Shown here in pieces: positions 19,017 through 28,287 of a DNA stretch of 64,000 nt (position 1 is the first letter of the stretch; every line of letters begins with the position of its first letter). The DNA is taken from the NCBI RefSeq assembly GCF_014192645.1, contig NZ_JACHYE010000003.1, forward strand, positions 62,001-126,000, written 5' to 3'. The position numbers were made by a program, and so were the translations under genes. The notes beneath the pieces were generated by a model. It did not search any database. It saw only the letters and a program-made list of their open reading frames with translations, and was not told where the DNA came from. The stretch is from Herbaspirillum sp. Sphag64. Its GTDB lineage: Bacteria > Pseudomonadota > Gammaproteobacteria > Burkholderiales > Burkholderiaceae_D.

Positions 19017-19048
19017 TTATTGTTGATTAGTGTTGAACTAGCTTGATT

Positions 19049-19078
19049 CGGCGAAGCAGGTTATACATCTGCTCGCCG
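19049..19078 (+). other. Hairpin in the nuoI-nuoJ gap
   Basis: CGGCGAAGCAG pairs with CTGCTCGCCG around a nine-base loop, with one bulged A. No T-run follows. It shares GAAGCAGG with the nuoF-nuoG gap. Confidence 0.45.
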
Positions 19079-19130
19079 GGTACCGTGATCTGAATGATCT
19101 GATGCTGATTTAGCCGACTATTGGTTGATT

Positions 19131-19775
19131 ATGGAATTTAAAACAATCTTGTTCTATGTGTTTTCAGCGATCCTGGTGCTCGCTGCACTACGCGTCATAA
19201 CGGCTCGCAACCCAGTGCATGCTGCGTTGTTCCTGGTGCTGGCGTTCTTTAATGCCGCAGGTATCTGGATGTTGCTCAAGGCCGAATTTCTGGCCATCGT
19301 GCTGGTGTTGGTTTACGTCGGCGCAGTCATGGTGCTGTTCCTGTTCGTGGTGATGATGCTGGATATTAATCTCGACAAGCTGCGGGAAGGGTTCTGGGGC
19401 TACTTCCCGTTGGCGGCGACCATTGGTGTTGTCATCGTGCTCGAAATGGCATCAGTTCTGTTGCGCAGTTTCTGGGCTCCAGAAGCACAGGTTCCAGCAG
19501 CATCCGACACGATTGGCACGACCAAGGCACTAGGTATGCTGATCTACACTGATTACGTCTATGGCTTTGAAATTGCCGCAGTGATTCTGCTGGTGGCGAT
19601 TATCGCTGCAGTGTCGTTGACATTGCGTCGTCGCAAGGACAGCAAGTACTACGCGCCTGGTGATGCGGTGAAGGTACAACGTAATGATCGCGTGCGTCTG
19701 GTCAAGATGCAGGCTGAATCTACTCGAAACAATGGCGGCGATGCGCAGGCATCTGGCGCGGAACCACAAGCTTAA
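19131..19775 (+). CDS. nuoJ: NADH-quinone oxidoreductase subunit J
   Basis: A 214-residue, five-helix membrane subunit of complex I. NPVHAALFLVLAFFNAAGIW and VLVYVGAVMVLFLFVVMMLD (the pi-bulge helix 3) are the family hallmarks. The C-terminal 50 residues are hydrophilic and end in a Gly/Ala-rich tail. The start is taken as the ATG at 19131; a TTG two codons earlier is less likely. nuoK begins 15 bases after its stop. Confidence 0.94.
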   Translation: MEFKTILFYVFSAILVLAALRVITARNPVHAALFLVLAFFNAAGIWMLLKAEFLAIVLVLVYVGAVMVLFLFVVMMLDINLDKLREGFWGYFPLAATIGVVIVLEMASVLLRSFWAPEAQVPAASDTIGTTKALGMLIYTDYVYGFEIAAVILLVAIIAAVSLTLRRRKDSKYYAPGDAVKVQRNDRVRLVKMQAESTRNNGGDAQASGAEPQA

Positions 19776-19790
19776 GGAGCGGCCGATATC

Positions 19791-20099
19791 ATGACACTTT
19801 CGCTCTCACACTACCTGATCCTCGGCGCGATTCTATTCGCGATCTCGATCGTCGGTATTTTCCTCAACCGCAAGAACGTCATCGTTTTGCTGATGGCAAT
19901 CGAACTGATGTTGCTGGCGGTGAACATGAACTTCATTGCTTTTTCGCATTATCTGGGTGATGCAGCCGGACAGATCTTTGTCTTCTTCATTCTGACCGTC
20001 GCTGCCGCTGAGTCGGCAATCGGTCTGGCCATTCTGGTGGTGTTGTTCCGCAATCTGGATACCATCAACGTGGAAGATCTGGACTCCCTCAAGGGATAA
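19791..20099 (+). CDS. nuoK: NADH-quinone oxidoreductase subunit K
   Basis: A 102-residue, three-helix membrane subunit related to MrpC. The two membrane glutamates thought to relay protons are present, Glu38 in [17 protein letters not shown] and Glu74 in [16 protein letters not shown]. Length is standard. An AAGGAG lies about 10 bases before the ATG. A 115-base gap with a hairpin separates it from nuoL. Confidence 0.96.
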   Translation: MTLSLSHYLILGAILFAISIVGIFLNRKNVIVLLMAIELMLLAVNMNFIAFSHYLGDAAGQIFVFFILTVAAAESAIGLAILVVLFRNLDTINVEDLDSLKG

Positions 20100-20159
20100 A
20101 GAAGCGCAGTGTATTTGGATAGTATTTAAATTTCATTCAAAGATGGGTGTCCTGCCGAT

Positions 20160-20180
20160 GATGTTGTCATAGACGACATT
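20160..20180 (+). other. Short hairpin in the nuoK-nuoL gap
   Basis: GATGTTGTC (20160-20168) and GACGACATT (20172-20180) form a nine-pair stem with two wobble pairs and a three-base loop. There is no T-run. It lies 34 bases before the nuoL ATG. Confidence 0.4.
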
Positions 20181-20214
20181 GGAACGCAGGGCCCAAATAG
20201 CGATAAGGTTCATC

Positions 20215-22314
20215 ATGGCGGGGCAACTTAACCCACATCTTCTTTTAGCCGTTCCTCTGGCTCCCCTGGCTGGCTCTGCGATTGCAGGCCTGCTCGGTAC
20301 GAAGTTCTTTGGTAACGTCGTCGGCCGCAAGGTGTCGCATACGGCGACCATTCTTGGCGTGCTGATCGCCCTTATCATTTCCGTGCAGACGCTGCTGGCT
20401 GTGCTCGACGGCGCGACCTACAACGGTACGCTTTACACATGGATGAATGTGGCAGGTCTGAAGCTGGAAGTCGGCTTCCTGATCGATAGCCTGACGGCGA
20501 TGATGATGTGTGTCGTCACCTTCGTGTCGTTGATGGTGCACATTTACACGATCGGCTACATGAAAGACGATGACGGCTATAACCGTTTCTTCGCCTACAT
20601 TTCGCTGTTCACCTTCTCGATGCTGATGCTGGTCATGAGCAACAACTTCCTGCAACTGTTCTTCGGTTGGGAAGCGGTGGGGCTGGTGTCGTATCTGCTG
20701 ATCGGTTTCTGGTATACCCGTCCGACCGCGATCAAGGCCAATATGAAGGCGTTTCTGGTCAACCGTGTTGGCGACTTTGGTTTCATTCTCGGTATCGGTC
20801 TCTTGCTGGCGTATTCCGGCTCCATGAACTACGCAGAAGTGTTTGCCAAGCGCGCTGAACTGGCACAACTGACACTGCCGGGTACCGACTGGATGCTATT
20901 GACCGTTGCATGTATCTGCCTGTTCGTTGGCGCCATGGGTAAGTCGGCCCAGTTCCCGCTGCACGTGTGGCTGCCAGACTCAATGGAAGGTCCTACTCCT
21001 ATCTCGGCGCTGATTCACGCGGCGACGATGGTGACTGCAGGTATCTTCATGGTCTCGCGTATGTCGCCGCTGTTTGAATTGTCGGATACCGCTTTGTCCG
21101 TGATTCTGGTGATTGGTGCCATTACAGCGCTCTTCATGGGCTTCCTGGGCACAATGCAAAACGACATCAAGCGCGTCGTTGCTTACTCGACGTTGTCTCA
21201 GCTCGGTTACATGACGGTGGCGCTGGGTGCTTCGGCCTATTCGGTGGCGGTATTCCATCTGATGACGCACGCGTTCTTCAAGGCATTGCTGTTCCTGGGC
21301 GCAGGCTCGGTCATCATCGGTATGCACCATGATCAAGACATGCGCAACATGGGCGGTCTGCGCAAGTACATGCCGATCACCTGGATCACTTCATTGTTCG
21401 GTTCACTGGCTTTGATCGGTACGCCGTTCTTCTCGGGCTTCTATTCGAAGGACAGCATCATTGATGCCGCAGCTGCCTCGCATCTGCCTGGTTCCGGTTT
21501 TGCGTATTTCGCTGTGCTGGCAAGTGTGTTCGTGACCGCGTTCTACTCGTTCCGCATGTACTTCATGGTGTTCCACGGTGAAGAACGGTTCGGCAAGGCA
21601 CACGCTCATGACGACCATCACGCTCCTGTAGCAGCGCACGGTGTGCATGATGATCATGCAGGCCATGATGCACACGCAGCGCATGATGATCATGATGATC
21701 ACGAGCACCACGGATTGGCACCAGGACAAAAACCGCATGAGTCGTCGCTGGTAGTGACGCTGCCACTGATCCTGCTGGCAATTCCATCCGTGATCATCGG
21801 TTTCTTCGCGATCTCGCCGATGCTGTTTGGTGATTTCTTCAAGAATGTCATTTTCGTTGGTGAAAACCACAAGGTCATGGAAGAGCTGGCAGAAGAGTTC
21901 CACGGTCCGGTCGCGATGGCGGTGCATGCTGTCAGTTCGGCGCCGCTGTGGCTTGCAATTGCCGGTGTTGTAGTGGCTTATTACTTCTACATGGTCAATC
22001 CACGTGTACCTGCGTGGATCAAGAAAAATTTCAGCGCCATCTACACGCTGCTGGACAACAAGTACTACATGGACAAGTTCAATGAAGTCGTGTTTGCCGG
22101 TGGTGCACGTTTGTTGGGTGGTGGTCTGTGGGTGGTCGGTGATCGCGGCTTGATCGACGGCCTGGTCGTCAATGGAAGCGCCAAGGTAGTCAACTGGTTC
22201 TCGAAGCTCACACGTTTGTTCCAGTCCGGTTACATCTACCATTACGCGTTTGTAATGATTATTGGGGTACTGGGTTTCTTGGTGTGGGCTCTTCCGTTTC
22301 CGTTTGCCAAATAA
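20215..22314 (+). CDS. nuoL: NADH-quinone oxidoreductase subunit L
   Basis: The 699-residue distal antiporter-like subunit of the membrane arm, with the long lateral helix at its C-terminus. FFGWEAVGLVSYLLIGFWYT carries the key Glu, and HAATMVTAGIFMVSRMSPLF and AYSTLSQLGYMTVALG are typical. The ATG at 20215 (MAGQLNPHLL) has AAGG upstream and is preferred to one 12 codons earlier. It contains a striking His-rich loop at residues 462-500, described separately. nuoM starts 27 bases after the stop. Confidence 0.95.
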   Translation: MAGQLNPHLLLAVPLAPLAGSAIAGLLGTKFFGNVVGRKVSHTATILGVLIALIISVQTLLAVLDGATYNGTLYTWMNVAGLKLEVGFLIDSLTAMMMCVVTFVSLMVHIYTIGYMKDDDGYNRFFAYISLFTFSMLMLVMSNNFLQLFFGWEAVGLVSYLLIGFWYTRPTAIKANMKAFLVNRVGDFGFILGIGLLLAYSGSMNYAEVFAKRAELAQLTLPGTDWMLLTVACICLFVGAMGKSAQFPLHVWLPDSMEGPTPISALIHAATMVTAGIFMVSRMSPLFELSDTALSVILVIGAITALFMGFLGTMQNDIKRVVAYSTLSQLGYMTVALGASAYSVAVFHLMTHAFFKALLFLGAGSVIIGMHHDQDMRNMGGLRKYMPITWITSLFGSLALIGTPFFSGFYSKDSIIDAAAASHLPGSGFAYFAVLASVFVTAFYSFRMYFMVFHGEERFGKAHAHDDHHAPVAAHGVHDDHAGHDAHAAHDDHDDHEHHGLAPGQKPHESSLVVTLPLILLAIPSVIIGFFAISPMLFGDFFKNVIFVGENHKVMEELAEEFHGPVAMAVHAVSSAPLWLAIAGVVVAYYFYMVNPRVPAWIKKNFSAIYTLLDNKYYMDKFNEVVFAGGARLLGGGLWVVGDRGLIDGLVVNGSAKVVNWFSKLTRLFQSGYIYHYAFVMIIGVLGFLVWALPFPFAK
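21598..21714 (+). other. His-rich low-complexity segment inside nuoL
   Basis: Residues 462-500 of NuoL contain 14 histidines in 39 positions, mixed with Asp and Ala (for example DDHDDHEHHG). At DNA level this comes from repeated CATGAT and CAC units. It sits between two membrane segments, so it would form a soluble loop able to bind metal ions. The reading frame stays open through it. Confidence 0.8.
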
Positions 22315-22341
22315 GTTGGCGGAGTAAAGTAAATAACAACC

Positions 22342-23835
22342 ATGATGCAGTCAACTTTTCCTATCCTGAGCCTTGCGATCTGGTGTCCGATCGTATTTGG
22401 TGCGCTCGTCCTGGCCGTTGGCCGTGACGAAAATCCATCCATTGCACGCTGGTTGGCGTTGCTTGGTGCCGTCGTCAGTCTGGCGGTGACCATCCCGCTG
22501 ATACTGCATTTCGATGCAGCCGCACACGGCTATCAATTCGTCGAAAAGACACCTTGGATTGATCGTTTCAACATCAGCTACTTCCTCGGCATTGATGGCA
22601 TATCGCTGTGGTTCATCCCGCTGACGGCGTTCATCACCGTGATCGTGGTGCTGGCGGGCTGGCAAGTCATTGAGAAGCGTGTCGGTCAGTACATGGGCTC
22701 CTTCCTGATTCTGTCCGGTCTGATGAACGGTGTGTTCTCGGCACTCGACGGCATGCTGTTCTACGTGTTCTTCGAAGCCACGCTGATTCCGATGTTTATC
22801 ATTGTGGGTGTCTGGGGCGGTAGCAACCGTGTGTATGCGGCGTTCAAGTTCTTCCTCTACACCTTGCTCGGCTCCTTGCTGATGCTGATCGCACTGATCT
22901 ATCTGTACATCGTTTCGGGTGGAAGCTTTGAAATTCCGACATGGCATCAACTGTCACTGTCGATGATCGAGCAAAAGCTGCTGTTCTTCGCATTCCTGAT
23001 GGCGTTTGCGGTCAAGGTACCAATGTGGCCAGTGCATACCTGGTTGCCGGATGCCCACGTGGAAGCGCCAACTGGTGGTTCCATCGTACTGGCGGCGATC
23101 ATGTTGAAGCTGGGTGCTTATGGTTTCCTGCGTTTCTCGCTGCCAATCGCACCTGATGCCAGCCATGCGCTGTCGGGTTTCATGATTACCTTGTCGCTGG
23201 TCGCTGTCATCTATATCGGTCTGGTTGCACTGGTTCAGCAAGACATGAAAAAACTGGTCGCCTATTCGTCGATTGCTCACATGGGTTTCGTGACGCTGGG
23301 CTTCTTCATGTTCAACGACATGGCAGTGCAGGGTGCGATTGCCCAGATGATTTCTCACGGTTTCGTATCTGGTGCGATGTTTATGTCCATCGGTGTGCTC
23401 TATGACCGCATGCATACCCGTGAAATTGCGCAATACGGTGGTGTGGTCAACAAGATGCCGCGTTTCGCAGCTTTCTTCATCCTGTTCTCGCTGGCCAACT
23501 GCGGCTTGCCTGCAACCTCTGGCTTCGTTGGCGAATTCATGGTGATCCTGGGCGCGGTCAAGTTCAATTTCTGGATTGGCTTGTTGGCAGCGACTGCACT
23601 GATCCTCGGCGCAGCCTATTCGCTGTGGCTGACCAAGCGCGTGATTTTTGGCAAGGTCGCCAACCACCATGTTGCCGAACTGACTGATGTCAACAAGCGT
23701 GAGTTCTTCATTCTCGGGCTGCTGGCAATTGCCGTGCTGGTCATGGGTCTGTATCCAGCACCAGTCACAGATGCGATGCAAACCTCGGTAACCGATTTGC
23801 TGCAGCACGTGTCGGTGTCGAAGATCACGAACTGA
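22342..23835 (+). CDS. nuoM: NADH-quinone oxidoreductase subunit M
   Basis: A 497-residue antiporter-like membrane subunit with about 14 helices. [20 protein letters not shown] holds the conserved Glu of helix 5. [20 protein letters not shown]-type sequence and [20 protein letters not shown] are further hallmarks. The sequence near [19 protein letters not shown] contains the proton-channel Lys. Length and organisation are normal. A 190-base gap separates it from nuoN. Confidence 0.97.
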   Translation: [497 protein letters not shown]

Positions 23836-23866
23836 TGTTGTATTTGATGTGGTAACAAGGTAGCAA

Positions 23867-23898
23867 ACGCGGGCTGGGCTTGATAGTCTTGCCCGCGT
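23867..23898 (+). other. GC-rich hairpin in the nuoM-nuoN gap
   Basis: ACGCGGGC (23867-23874) pairs perfectly with GCCCGCGT (23891-23898) around a 16-base loop, 32 bases after the nuoM stop. No T-run follows, so it is not a normal terminator. It may protect or process the long nuo transcript. Confidence 0.5.
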
Positions 23899-24025
23899 CA
23901 GGCAGCGATGCGGTGCGACGTGTCGGGAAATGCTGGACGACGGCGCCACGGTGATGTCGCTACAGCAGATCACGGCGGCAACGGTAAGCGGACAAAATAC
24001 GCGGACGAAAATAAGCGGTAACTAA

Positions 24026-25537
24026 ATGAACAACATGAATCTGATCCCTGTCTATCCGGAAATATTTCTGCTGATTGCGGCTTCTGCAATCCTGCTGATT
24101 GACATGTTTTTGCCGGATGCAAAACGCTTTATCACCTACTTGCTGTCGTTGGTGACACTGGTAGTGTGCGGCGTGCTGACCTACAACAGCTACGTTGGCG
24201 GCGAAACTGTCTATGCCTTCAGTAACATGTTTGTCTCCGATCCGTTGTCGGGCATTCTGAAGCTGTTCTCGTATCTGGCCATCGGCCTGACACTGGTCTA
24301 CGGCCGTCAATACAACAGCGACCGCGGTATCGTCGGTGGTGGTCGTCTGGGTGGTGAGTTCTATGCCCTGGCGTTGTTCTCGCTGCTGGGTCAGATGGTG
24401 ATGATCTCCGGCAATAGCTTCCTGAGCATCTACCTCGGGCTTGAGCTGATGTCATTGTCCCTCTATGCACTGGTTGCGCTGCGTCGTAACAGTGTCGCAG
24501 CAACTGAAGCAGCCATGAAGTATTTCGTCCTTGGTGCGTTGGCTTCCGGTTTCCTGCTGTACGGTATTTCGATGTTGTATGGTGCCACCGGTTCGCTCGA
24601 ACTCAACGAAGTGTTCCGCGCCATTGTCTCTGGTGCTGTTGACCGTACTGTTCTGGTGTTCGGCGTTGTATTCGTCGTGGCAGGTTTGGCATTCAAGCTC
24701 GGTGCCGTACCATTCCACATGTGGGTTCCTGATGTCTATCAAGGCGCGCCGACGCCGGTCACACTGCTGATTGGTGGTGCGCCGAAGTTGGCAGCATTTG
24801 CGATCACATTCCGTCTGTTGGTCGAAGGCTTGCTGCCGCTGGCGCTGGATTGGCAGCAAATGTTGACAGTGCTGGCTGTCCTGTCGATCGTGATCGGTAA
24901 CCTGACCGCGATTGCACAGACCAACATCAAGCGCATGCTGGCCTATTCGACCATTTCGCACATGGGCTTCATGCTCTTGGGCATGCTGGCTGGTGTCGTC
25001 AACGGTAATCTGTCGCAGTCGCTCAATGCCTATAGCTCGTCGCTGTTCTATGTGATCACTTATGTGTTGACGACCTTGGGTGCATTCGGTGTCATCTTGT
25101 TGCTGTCACGCTCTGGTTTTGAAGCCGACAATCTGGAAGATTTCAAGGGGCTCAATCAACGTAGCCCATGGTTCGCTGCCGTGATGCTGATCCTGATGTT
25201 CTCGTTGGCTGGTATTCCACCAATGGTTGGTTTTTACGCCAAGTTGTCAGTATTGCAGGCGGCGCTCGGTACCGGTCAGATCTGGTTGCCTATCGTCGCC
25301 GTGCTGTTCTCGCTGGTGGGTGCTTTCTACTACCTGCGTGTGGTCAAGCTGATGTACTTTGATGAGCCTGCTGACGCCGGCAAGATTACTGCCACTCTGG
25401 ATGTTCGTGTTGTCCTCAGCCTCAATGGCCTGGCGGCACTGGCCATCGGTTTGTGGCCAGGTCATTTGATGGAGGCTAGTGCCAACGCATTGGCGACCAC
25501 GCTGGCTACCTATCTCACCCGCATCATCGGCGGCTAG
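24026..25537 (+). CDS. nuoN: NADH-quinone oxidoreductase subunit N
   Basis: The 503-residue third antiporter-like subunit of complex I and last nuo gene. [20 protein letters not shown] carries the helix-5 Glu. [20 protein letters not shown] and [20 protein letters not shown] are typical of NuoN. About 14 hydrophobic helices are present. The DUF2818 gene starts 23 bases after its stop, the standard Burkholderiales order. Confidence 0.97.
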   Translation: MNNMNLIPVYPEIFLLIAASAILLIDMFLPDAKRFITYLLSLVTLVVCGVLTYNSYVGGETVYAFSNMFVSDPLSGILKLFSYLAIGLTLVYGRQYNSDRGIVGGGRLGGEFYALALFSLLGQMVMISGNSFLSIYLGLELMSLSLYALVALRRNSVAATEAAMKYFVLGALASGFLLYGISMLYGATGSLELNEVFRAIVSGAVDRTVLVFGVVFVVAGLAFKLGAVPFHMWVPDVYQGAPTPVTLLIGGAPKLAAFAITFRLLVEGLLPLALDWQQMLTVLAVLSIVIGNLTAIAQTNIKRMLAYSTISHMGFMLLGMLAGVVNGNLSQSLNAYSSSLFYVITYVLTTLGAFGVILLLSRSGFEADNLEDFKGLNQRSPWFAAVMLILMFSLAGIPPMVGFYAKLSVLQAALGTGQIWLPIVAVLFSLVGAFYYLRVVKLMYFDEPADAGKITATLDVRVVLSLNGLAALAIGLWPGHLMEASANALATTLATYLTRIIGG

Positions 25538-25559
25538 TCAAGGATTGGGAGCGCTGACG

Positions 25560-25874
25560 GTGAATCTGTCGCTGTTAAGCTGGTGTGTGATCGTGTTGGC
25601 GGCGCTAGCCGCCAATCTCCCATTCCTCAATCAACAGTTGTTCGGGCTGCTTCCTTTGAGCCGGTCCACTTCCTACCGCAAGCCTGTCTGGCTGCGTCTG
25701 CTTGAGCTTGTTTCTTTATATCTGCTGGTTGGTGTTGTCGCCCGCTTACTGGAATCGAGCCTTGGCAATTCCTTTGCACAGACCTGGGAATTCTATGCTG
25801 TGACTGCCTGTCTGTTTCTGGTTCTGGCGTATCCCGGCTATGTAATCCGTTACCTGCGCAAACAGGTACGTTGA
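25560..25874 (+). CDS. DUF2818 small membrane protein downstream of nuoN
   Basis: A 104-residue protein with about three hydrophobic helices, recognised as DUF2818 by WCVIVLAALAANLPFLNQQL and EFYAVTACLFLVLAYPGYV. A GTG at 25560 with GGGAG 8 bases upstream is the probable start; an earlier ATG lies within nuoN in another frame. The family is found right after nuoN in Burkholderiales, so a role in complex I assembly or stability is suspected but unproven. Confidence 0.75.
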   Translation: MNLSLLSWCVIVLAALAANLPFLNQQLFGLLPLSRSTSYRKPVWLRLLELVSLYLLVGVVARLLESSLGNSFAQTWEFYAVTACLFLVLAYPGYVIRYLRKQVR

Positions 25875-25978
25875 GCGCTTCTTCAATCGCAGTCTCTGCG
25901 ATATGACGGATGTTTCGTCACTCACGTTGGCTATTTTTTCGCACTGTCTGTTTTCACCACTGATCGTTGTCAATTCCC

Positions 25979-26542
25979 ATGGATGAACATCTCAAAGAAA
26001 GTAAAGTAGACGGTGGCCTTGTCTATGAAGGTCATTTTCTGAAGGTTCAACGCGATGTCATCCGTCTGCCTGATGGCAAGCAGGCTGCACGGGAATTTAT
26101 AGTGCATCCGGGTGCTGTGACGATTTTGCCATTGTTCGAAGATGGCTCTGTGTTGCTTGAACGGCAGTACCGTTATCCGCTGGGGCAAGTATTCGTTGAA
26201 TTTCCTGCAGGAAAAATCGACCCCGGTGAAGATCACCTTGCTTGTGCCAAGCGCGAGCTCAAGGAAGAGACCGGCTATACAGCCAGTGAGTGGCACTATG
26301 TCTGCACCATCCACAATGCGATCGCCTACTCGGATGAACACCTTGATCTGTATCTGGCGCGTGGTTTGCAGGCTGGCGAGCGCCAGCTGGACGACGGTGA
26401 ATTTCTCGATGTGTACAAGTTACCATTGACCGAATTGCTCGCACAGATCCGCGAAGGCAAAGTCACCGATGTCAAAACTGTCATTGGTGCCTTCTGGCTG
26501 GAAAAGATCGTCAACGGCGAATGGAGTCCGAAGGCAGCTTGA
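25979..26542 (+). CDS. NUDIX hydrolase, ADP-ribose pyrophosphatase type
   Basis: A 187-residue cytoplasmic NUDIX protein. The box is complete: Gly78, Glu84, Arg92-Glu93, Glu96-Glu97 and Gly99 in GKIDPGEDHLACAKRELKEE. Upstream ERQYRYPLGQVFVEFPAG is typical of ADP-ribose diphosphatases, which cleave ADP-ribose to AMP and ribose 5-phosphate. The ATG at 25979 is preferred; a TTG four codons earlier is possible. It lies 104 bases after DUF2818. Confidence 0.85.
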   Translation: MDEHLKESKVDGGLVYEGHFLKVQRDVIRLPDGKQAAREFIVHPGAVTILPLFEDGSVLLERQYRYPLGQVFVEFPAGKIDPGEDHLACAKRELKEETGYTASEWHYVCTIHNAIAYSDEHLDLYLARGLQAGERQLDDGEFLDVYKLPLTELLAQIREGKVTDVKTVIGAFWLEKIVNGEWSPKAA

Positions 26543-26583
26543 GTCCTTCGCTGCAACTAGCTCCCCGTGCCGGACCAGCAATA

Positions 26584-26607
26584 CGGGAAGCTTTAAAGCA
26601 GTTCCCG
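26584..26607. other. Hairpin between convergent NUDIX and ETF-QO genes
   Basis: CGGGAA (26584-26589) pairs with TTCCCG (26602-26607), with inner GCT/AGC pairing. It lies in the 68-base gap where the NUDIX and ETF-QO genes converge. No clear T-run exists on either strand, so a weak bidirectional terminator is only a possibility. Confidence 0.35.
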
Positions 26608-26610
26608 ACT

Positions 26611-28287
26611 TTACATATTGGAATAGTTCGGTCCACCACCGCCTTCAGGAGTGACCCAGACAATGTTCTGGGTTGGATCCTTGATATCGCACGTCTTGCA
26701 GTGGACACAGTTTTGCGCATTGATCTGCAGGCGGTCGGTGTTGTCATCGTTTTTGACGAATTCATACACGCCAGCAGGGCAGTAGCGGCTTTCCGGACCC
26801 GCGTACTTTGCCAGATTGAGTCCGACCGGCACCGAAGCATCCTTCAAGGTCAGATGCACAGGCTGATCTTCAGCATGGTTGGTGTTGGAAATGAAAACTG
26901 ACGACAAGCGATCAAAGGTCAGTTTGCCGTCTGGCTTCGGATACACAATCGGGCTAAAGTTTGCTGCAGGCTTCAGGCAGCTGTGGTCAGCGTGGCTGTG
27001 ACGCAGTGTCCATGGGGCTTTGCCACCAAGCAGAACCTGATCGATACCGACCAGCAAGGTGCCGGTGAGCAGTCCCTTGCTCATCGATGGCTTGAAATTG
27101 CGCGCCTTGTGCAGCTCTTCATGCAGCCAGGATTTTTCAAAGGCAGCACTGTATGCGCTCAGTTCATCATATTGGCGACCATTGCCGAGTGCCTCGAACA
27201 CGGCTTCGGCCGCCAGCATGCCGGTCTTGATCGCAGCGTGGCTGCCCTTGATACGAGACGCATTGAGGAAGCCAGCATCGCAGCCGATCAGGGCGCCGCC
27301 GGGGAAGGTCAGCTTGGGCAACGATTGCAGGCCGCCAGCCGTGATCGCACGGGCACCATAGGCCAGGCGTTTACCGCCTTCGAAGAATTTGCGGATTTCA
27401 GGATGGGTCTTGTAGCGCTGGAATTCTTCGTAGGGCGACAGATAAGGATTTTCATAAGCCAGTCCTACCACGTAACCGACCGCGACCTGATTGTTTTCCA
27501 GGTGATACAGGAAAGAACCGCCATAGGTACTCCGATCCAGCGGCCAGCCAGCCGTATGCACGACCAGGCCTGGCTGATGCAGCTTTGGATCGATTTCCCA
27601 GATTTCCTTGATGCCGATGGCATAGGTTTGTGGATCTTTACCCGCATCGAGCTTGAACTTGCTAATCAGTTGCTTGCCCAGATGACCGCGTGCACCCTCG
27701 GCAAAGAAGGTGTACTTGGCGTGCAGTTCCATTCCGAGCTGGAAGGCAGAGGTCGGCTGGCCGTGGCGGTCCACGCCCATGTTGCCAGTGGCAATGCCCT
27801 TGACCGAACCATCGTCGTTGTACAGTACTTCAGCGGCCGCGAAGCCGGGGAACACTTCCACTCCCAGTGCTTCAGCCTGCTGGCCAAGCCAGCGCACCAC
27901 GTTGGCCAGCGAAATGACGTAGTTGCCGTGATTCTGGAAGCACTTTGGCAGCAACCAGTTGGGTGTCTTGTAAGCTTTCTCTGCACTCAGGAACAGGAAA
28001 CGGTCTTCAGTCACAGCCGTATTGAGTGGCGCACCGCGTTCCTTCCAGTCGGGAAACAGCTCCGTGATCGCCTGTGGGTCCATGACTGCGCCCGACAGGA
28101 TGTGGGCGCCGACTTCACTGCCTTTTTCCAGTACGCAGACGGAAACCTCGCGGCTTGTCTCTGCTGCCAGCTGCTTGATGCGGATAGCCGCCGACAGGCC
28201 CGCTGGCCCGCCACCGACGACCACCACGTCATATTCCATCGTTTCGCGGGGGCCAAATTGCGCCAGCAGGTCTTGAGTTTGAGTCAT
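26611..28287 (-). CDS. Electron transfer flavoprotein-ubiquinone oxidoreductase
   Basis: A 558-residue inner-membrane-associated enzyme that moves electrons from ETF, reduced by acyl-CoA and other dehydrogenases, to ubiquinone. The FAD motif VVVVGGGPAGLSAAIRIKQL lies near residue 20. GGALIGCDAGFLNASRIKGS is mid-protein, and the C-terminal [4Fe-4S] region has Cys residues in RYCPAGVYEF and NCVHCKTCDIKDPTQNIVW. It ends GGGGPNYSNM, the typical tail. All expected parts are intact. A possible TetR-type operator lies 38 bases upstream of the start. Confidence 0.96.
   Translation of the reverse strand: MTQTQDLLAQFGPRETMEYDVVVVGGGPAGLSAAIRIKQLAAETSREVSVCVLEKGSEVGAHILSGAVMDPQAITELFPDWKERGAPLNTAVTEDRFLFLSAEKAYKTPNWLLPKCFQNHGNYVISLANVVRWLGQQAEALGVEVFPGFAAAEVLYNDDGSVKGIATGNMGVDRHGQPTSAFQLGMELHAKYTFFAEGARGHLGKQLISKFKLDAGKDPQTYAIGIKEIWEIDPKLHQPGLVVHTAGWPLDRSTYGGSFLYHLENNQVAVGYVVGLAYENPYLSPYEEFQRYKTHPEIRKFFEGGKRLAYGARAITAGGLQSLPKLTFPGGALIGCDAGFLNASRIKGSHAAIKTGMLAAEAVFEALGNGRQYDELSAYSAAFEKSWLHEELHKARNFKPSMSKGLLTGTLLVGIDQVLLGGKAPWTLRHSHADHSCLKPAANFSPIVYPKPDGKLTFDRLSSVFISNTNHAEDQPVHLTLKDASVPVGLNLAKYAGPESRYCPAGVYEFVKNDDNTDRLQINAQNCVHCKTCDIKDPTQNIVWVTPEGGGGPNYSNM

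Noticed and set aside
22954-23973. A 339-codon minus-strand frame opposite nuoM
   Set aside because: Same shadow pattern, low-complexity His/Gln/Arg-rich translation, no homology recognised.
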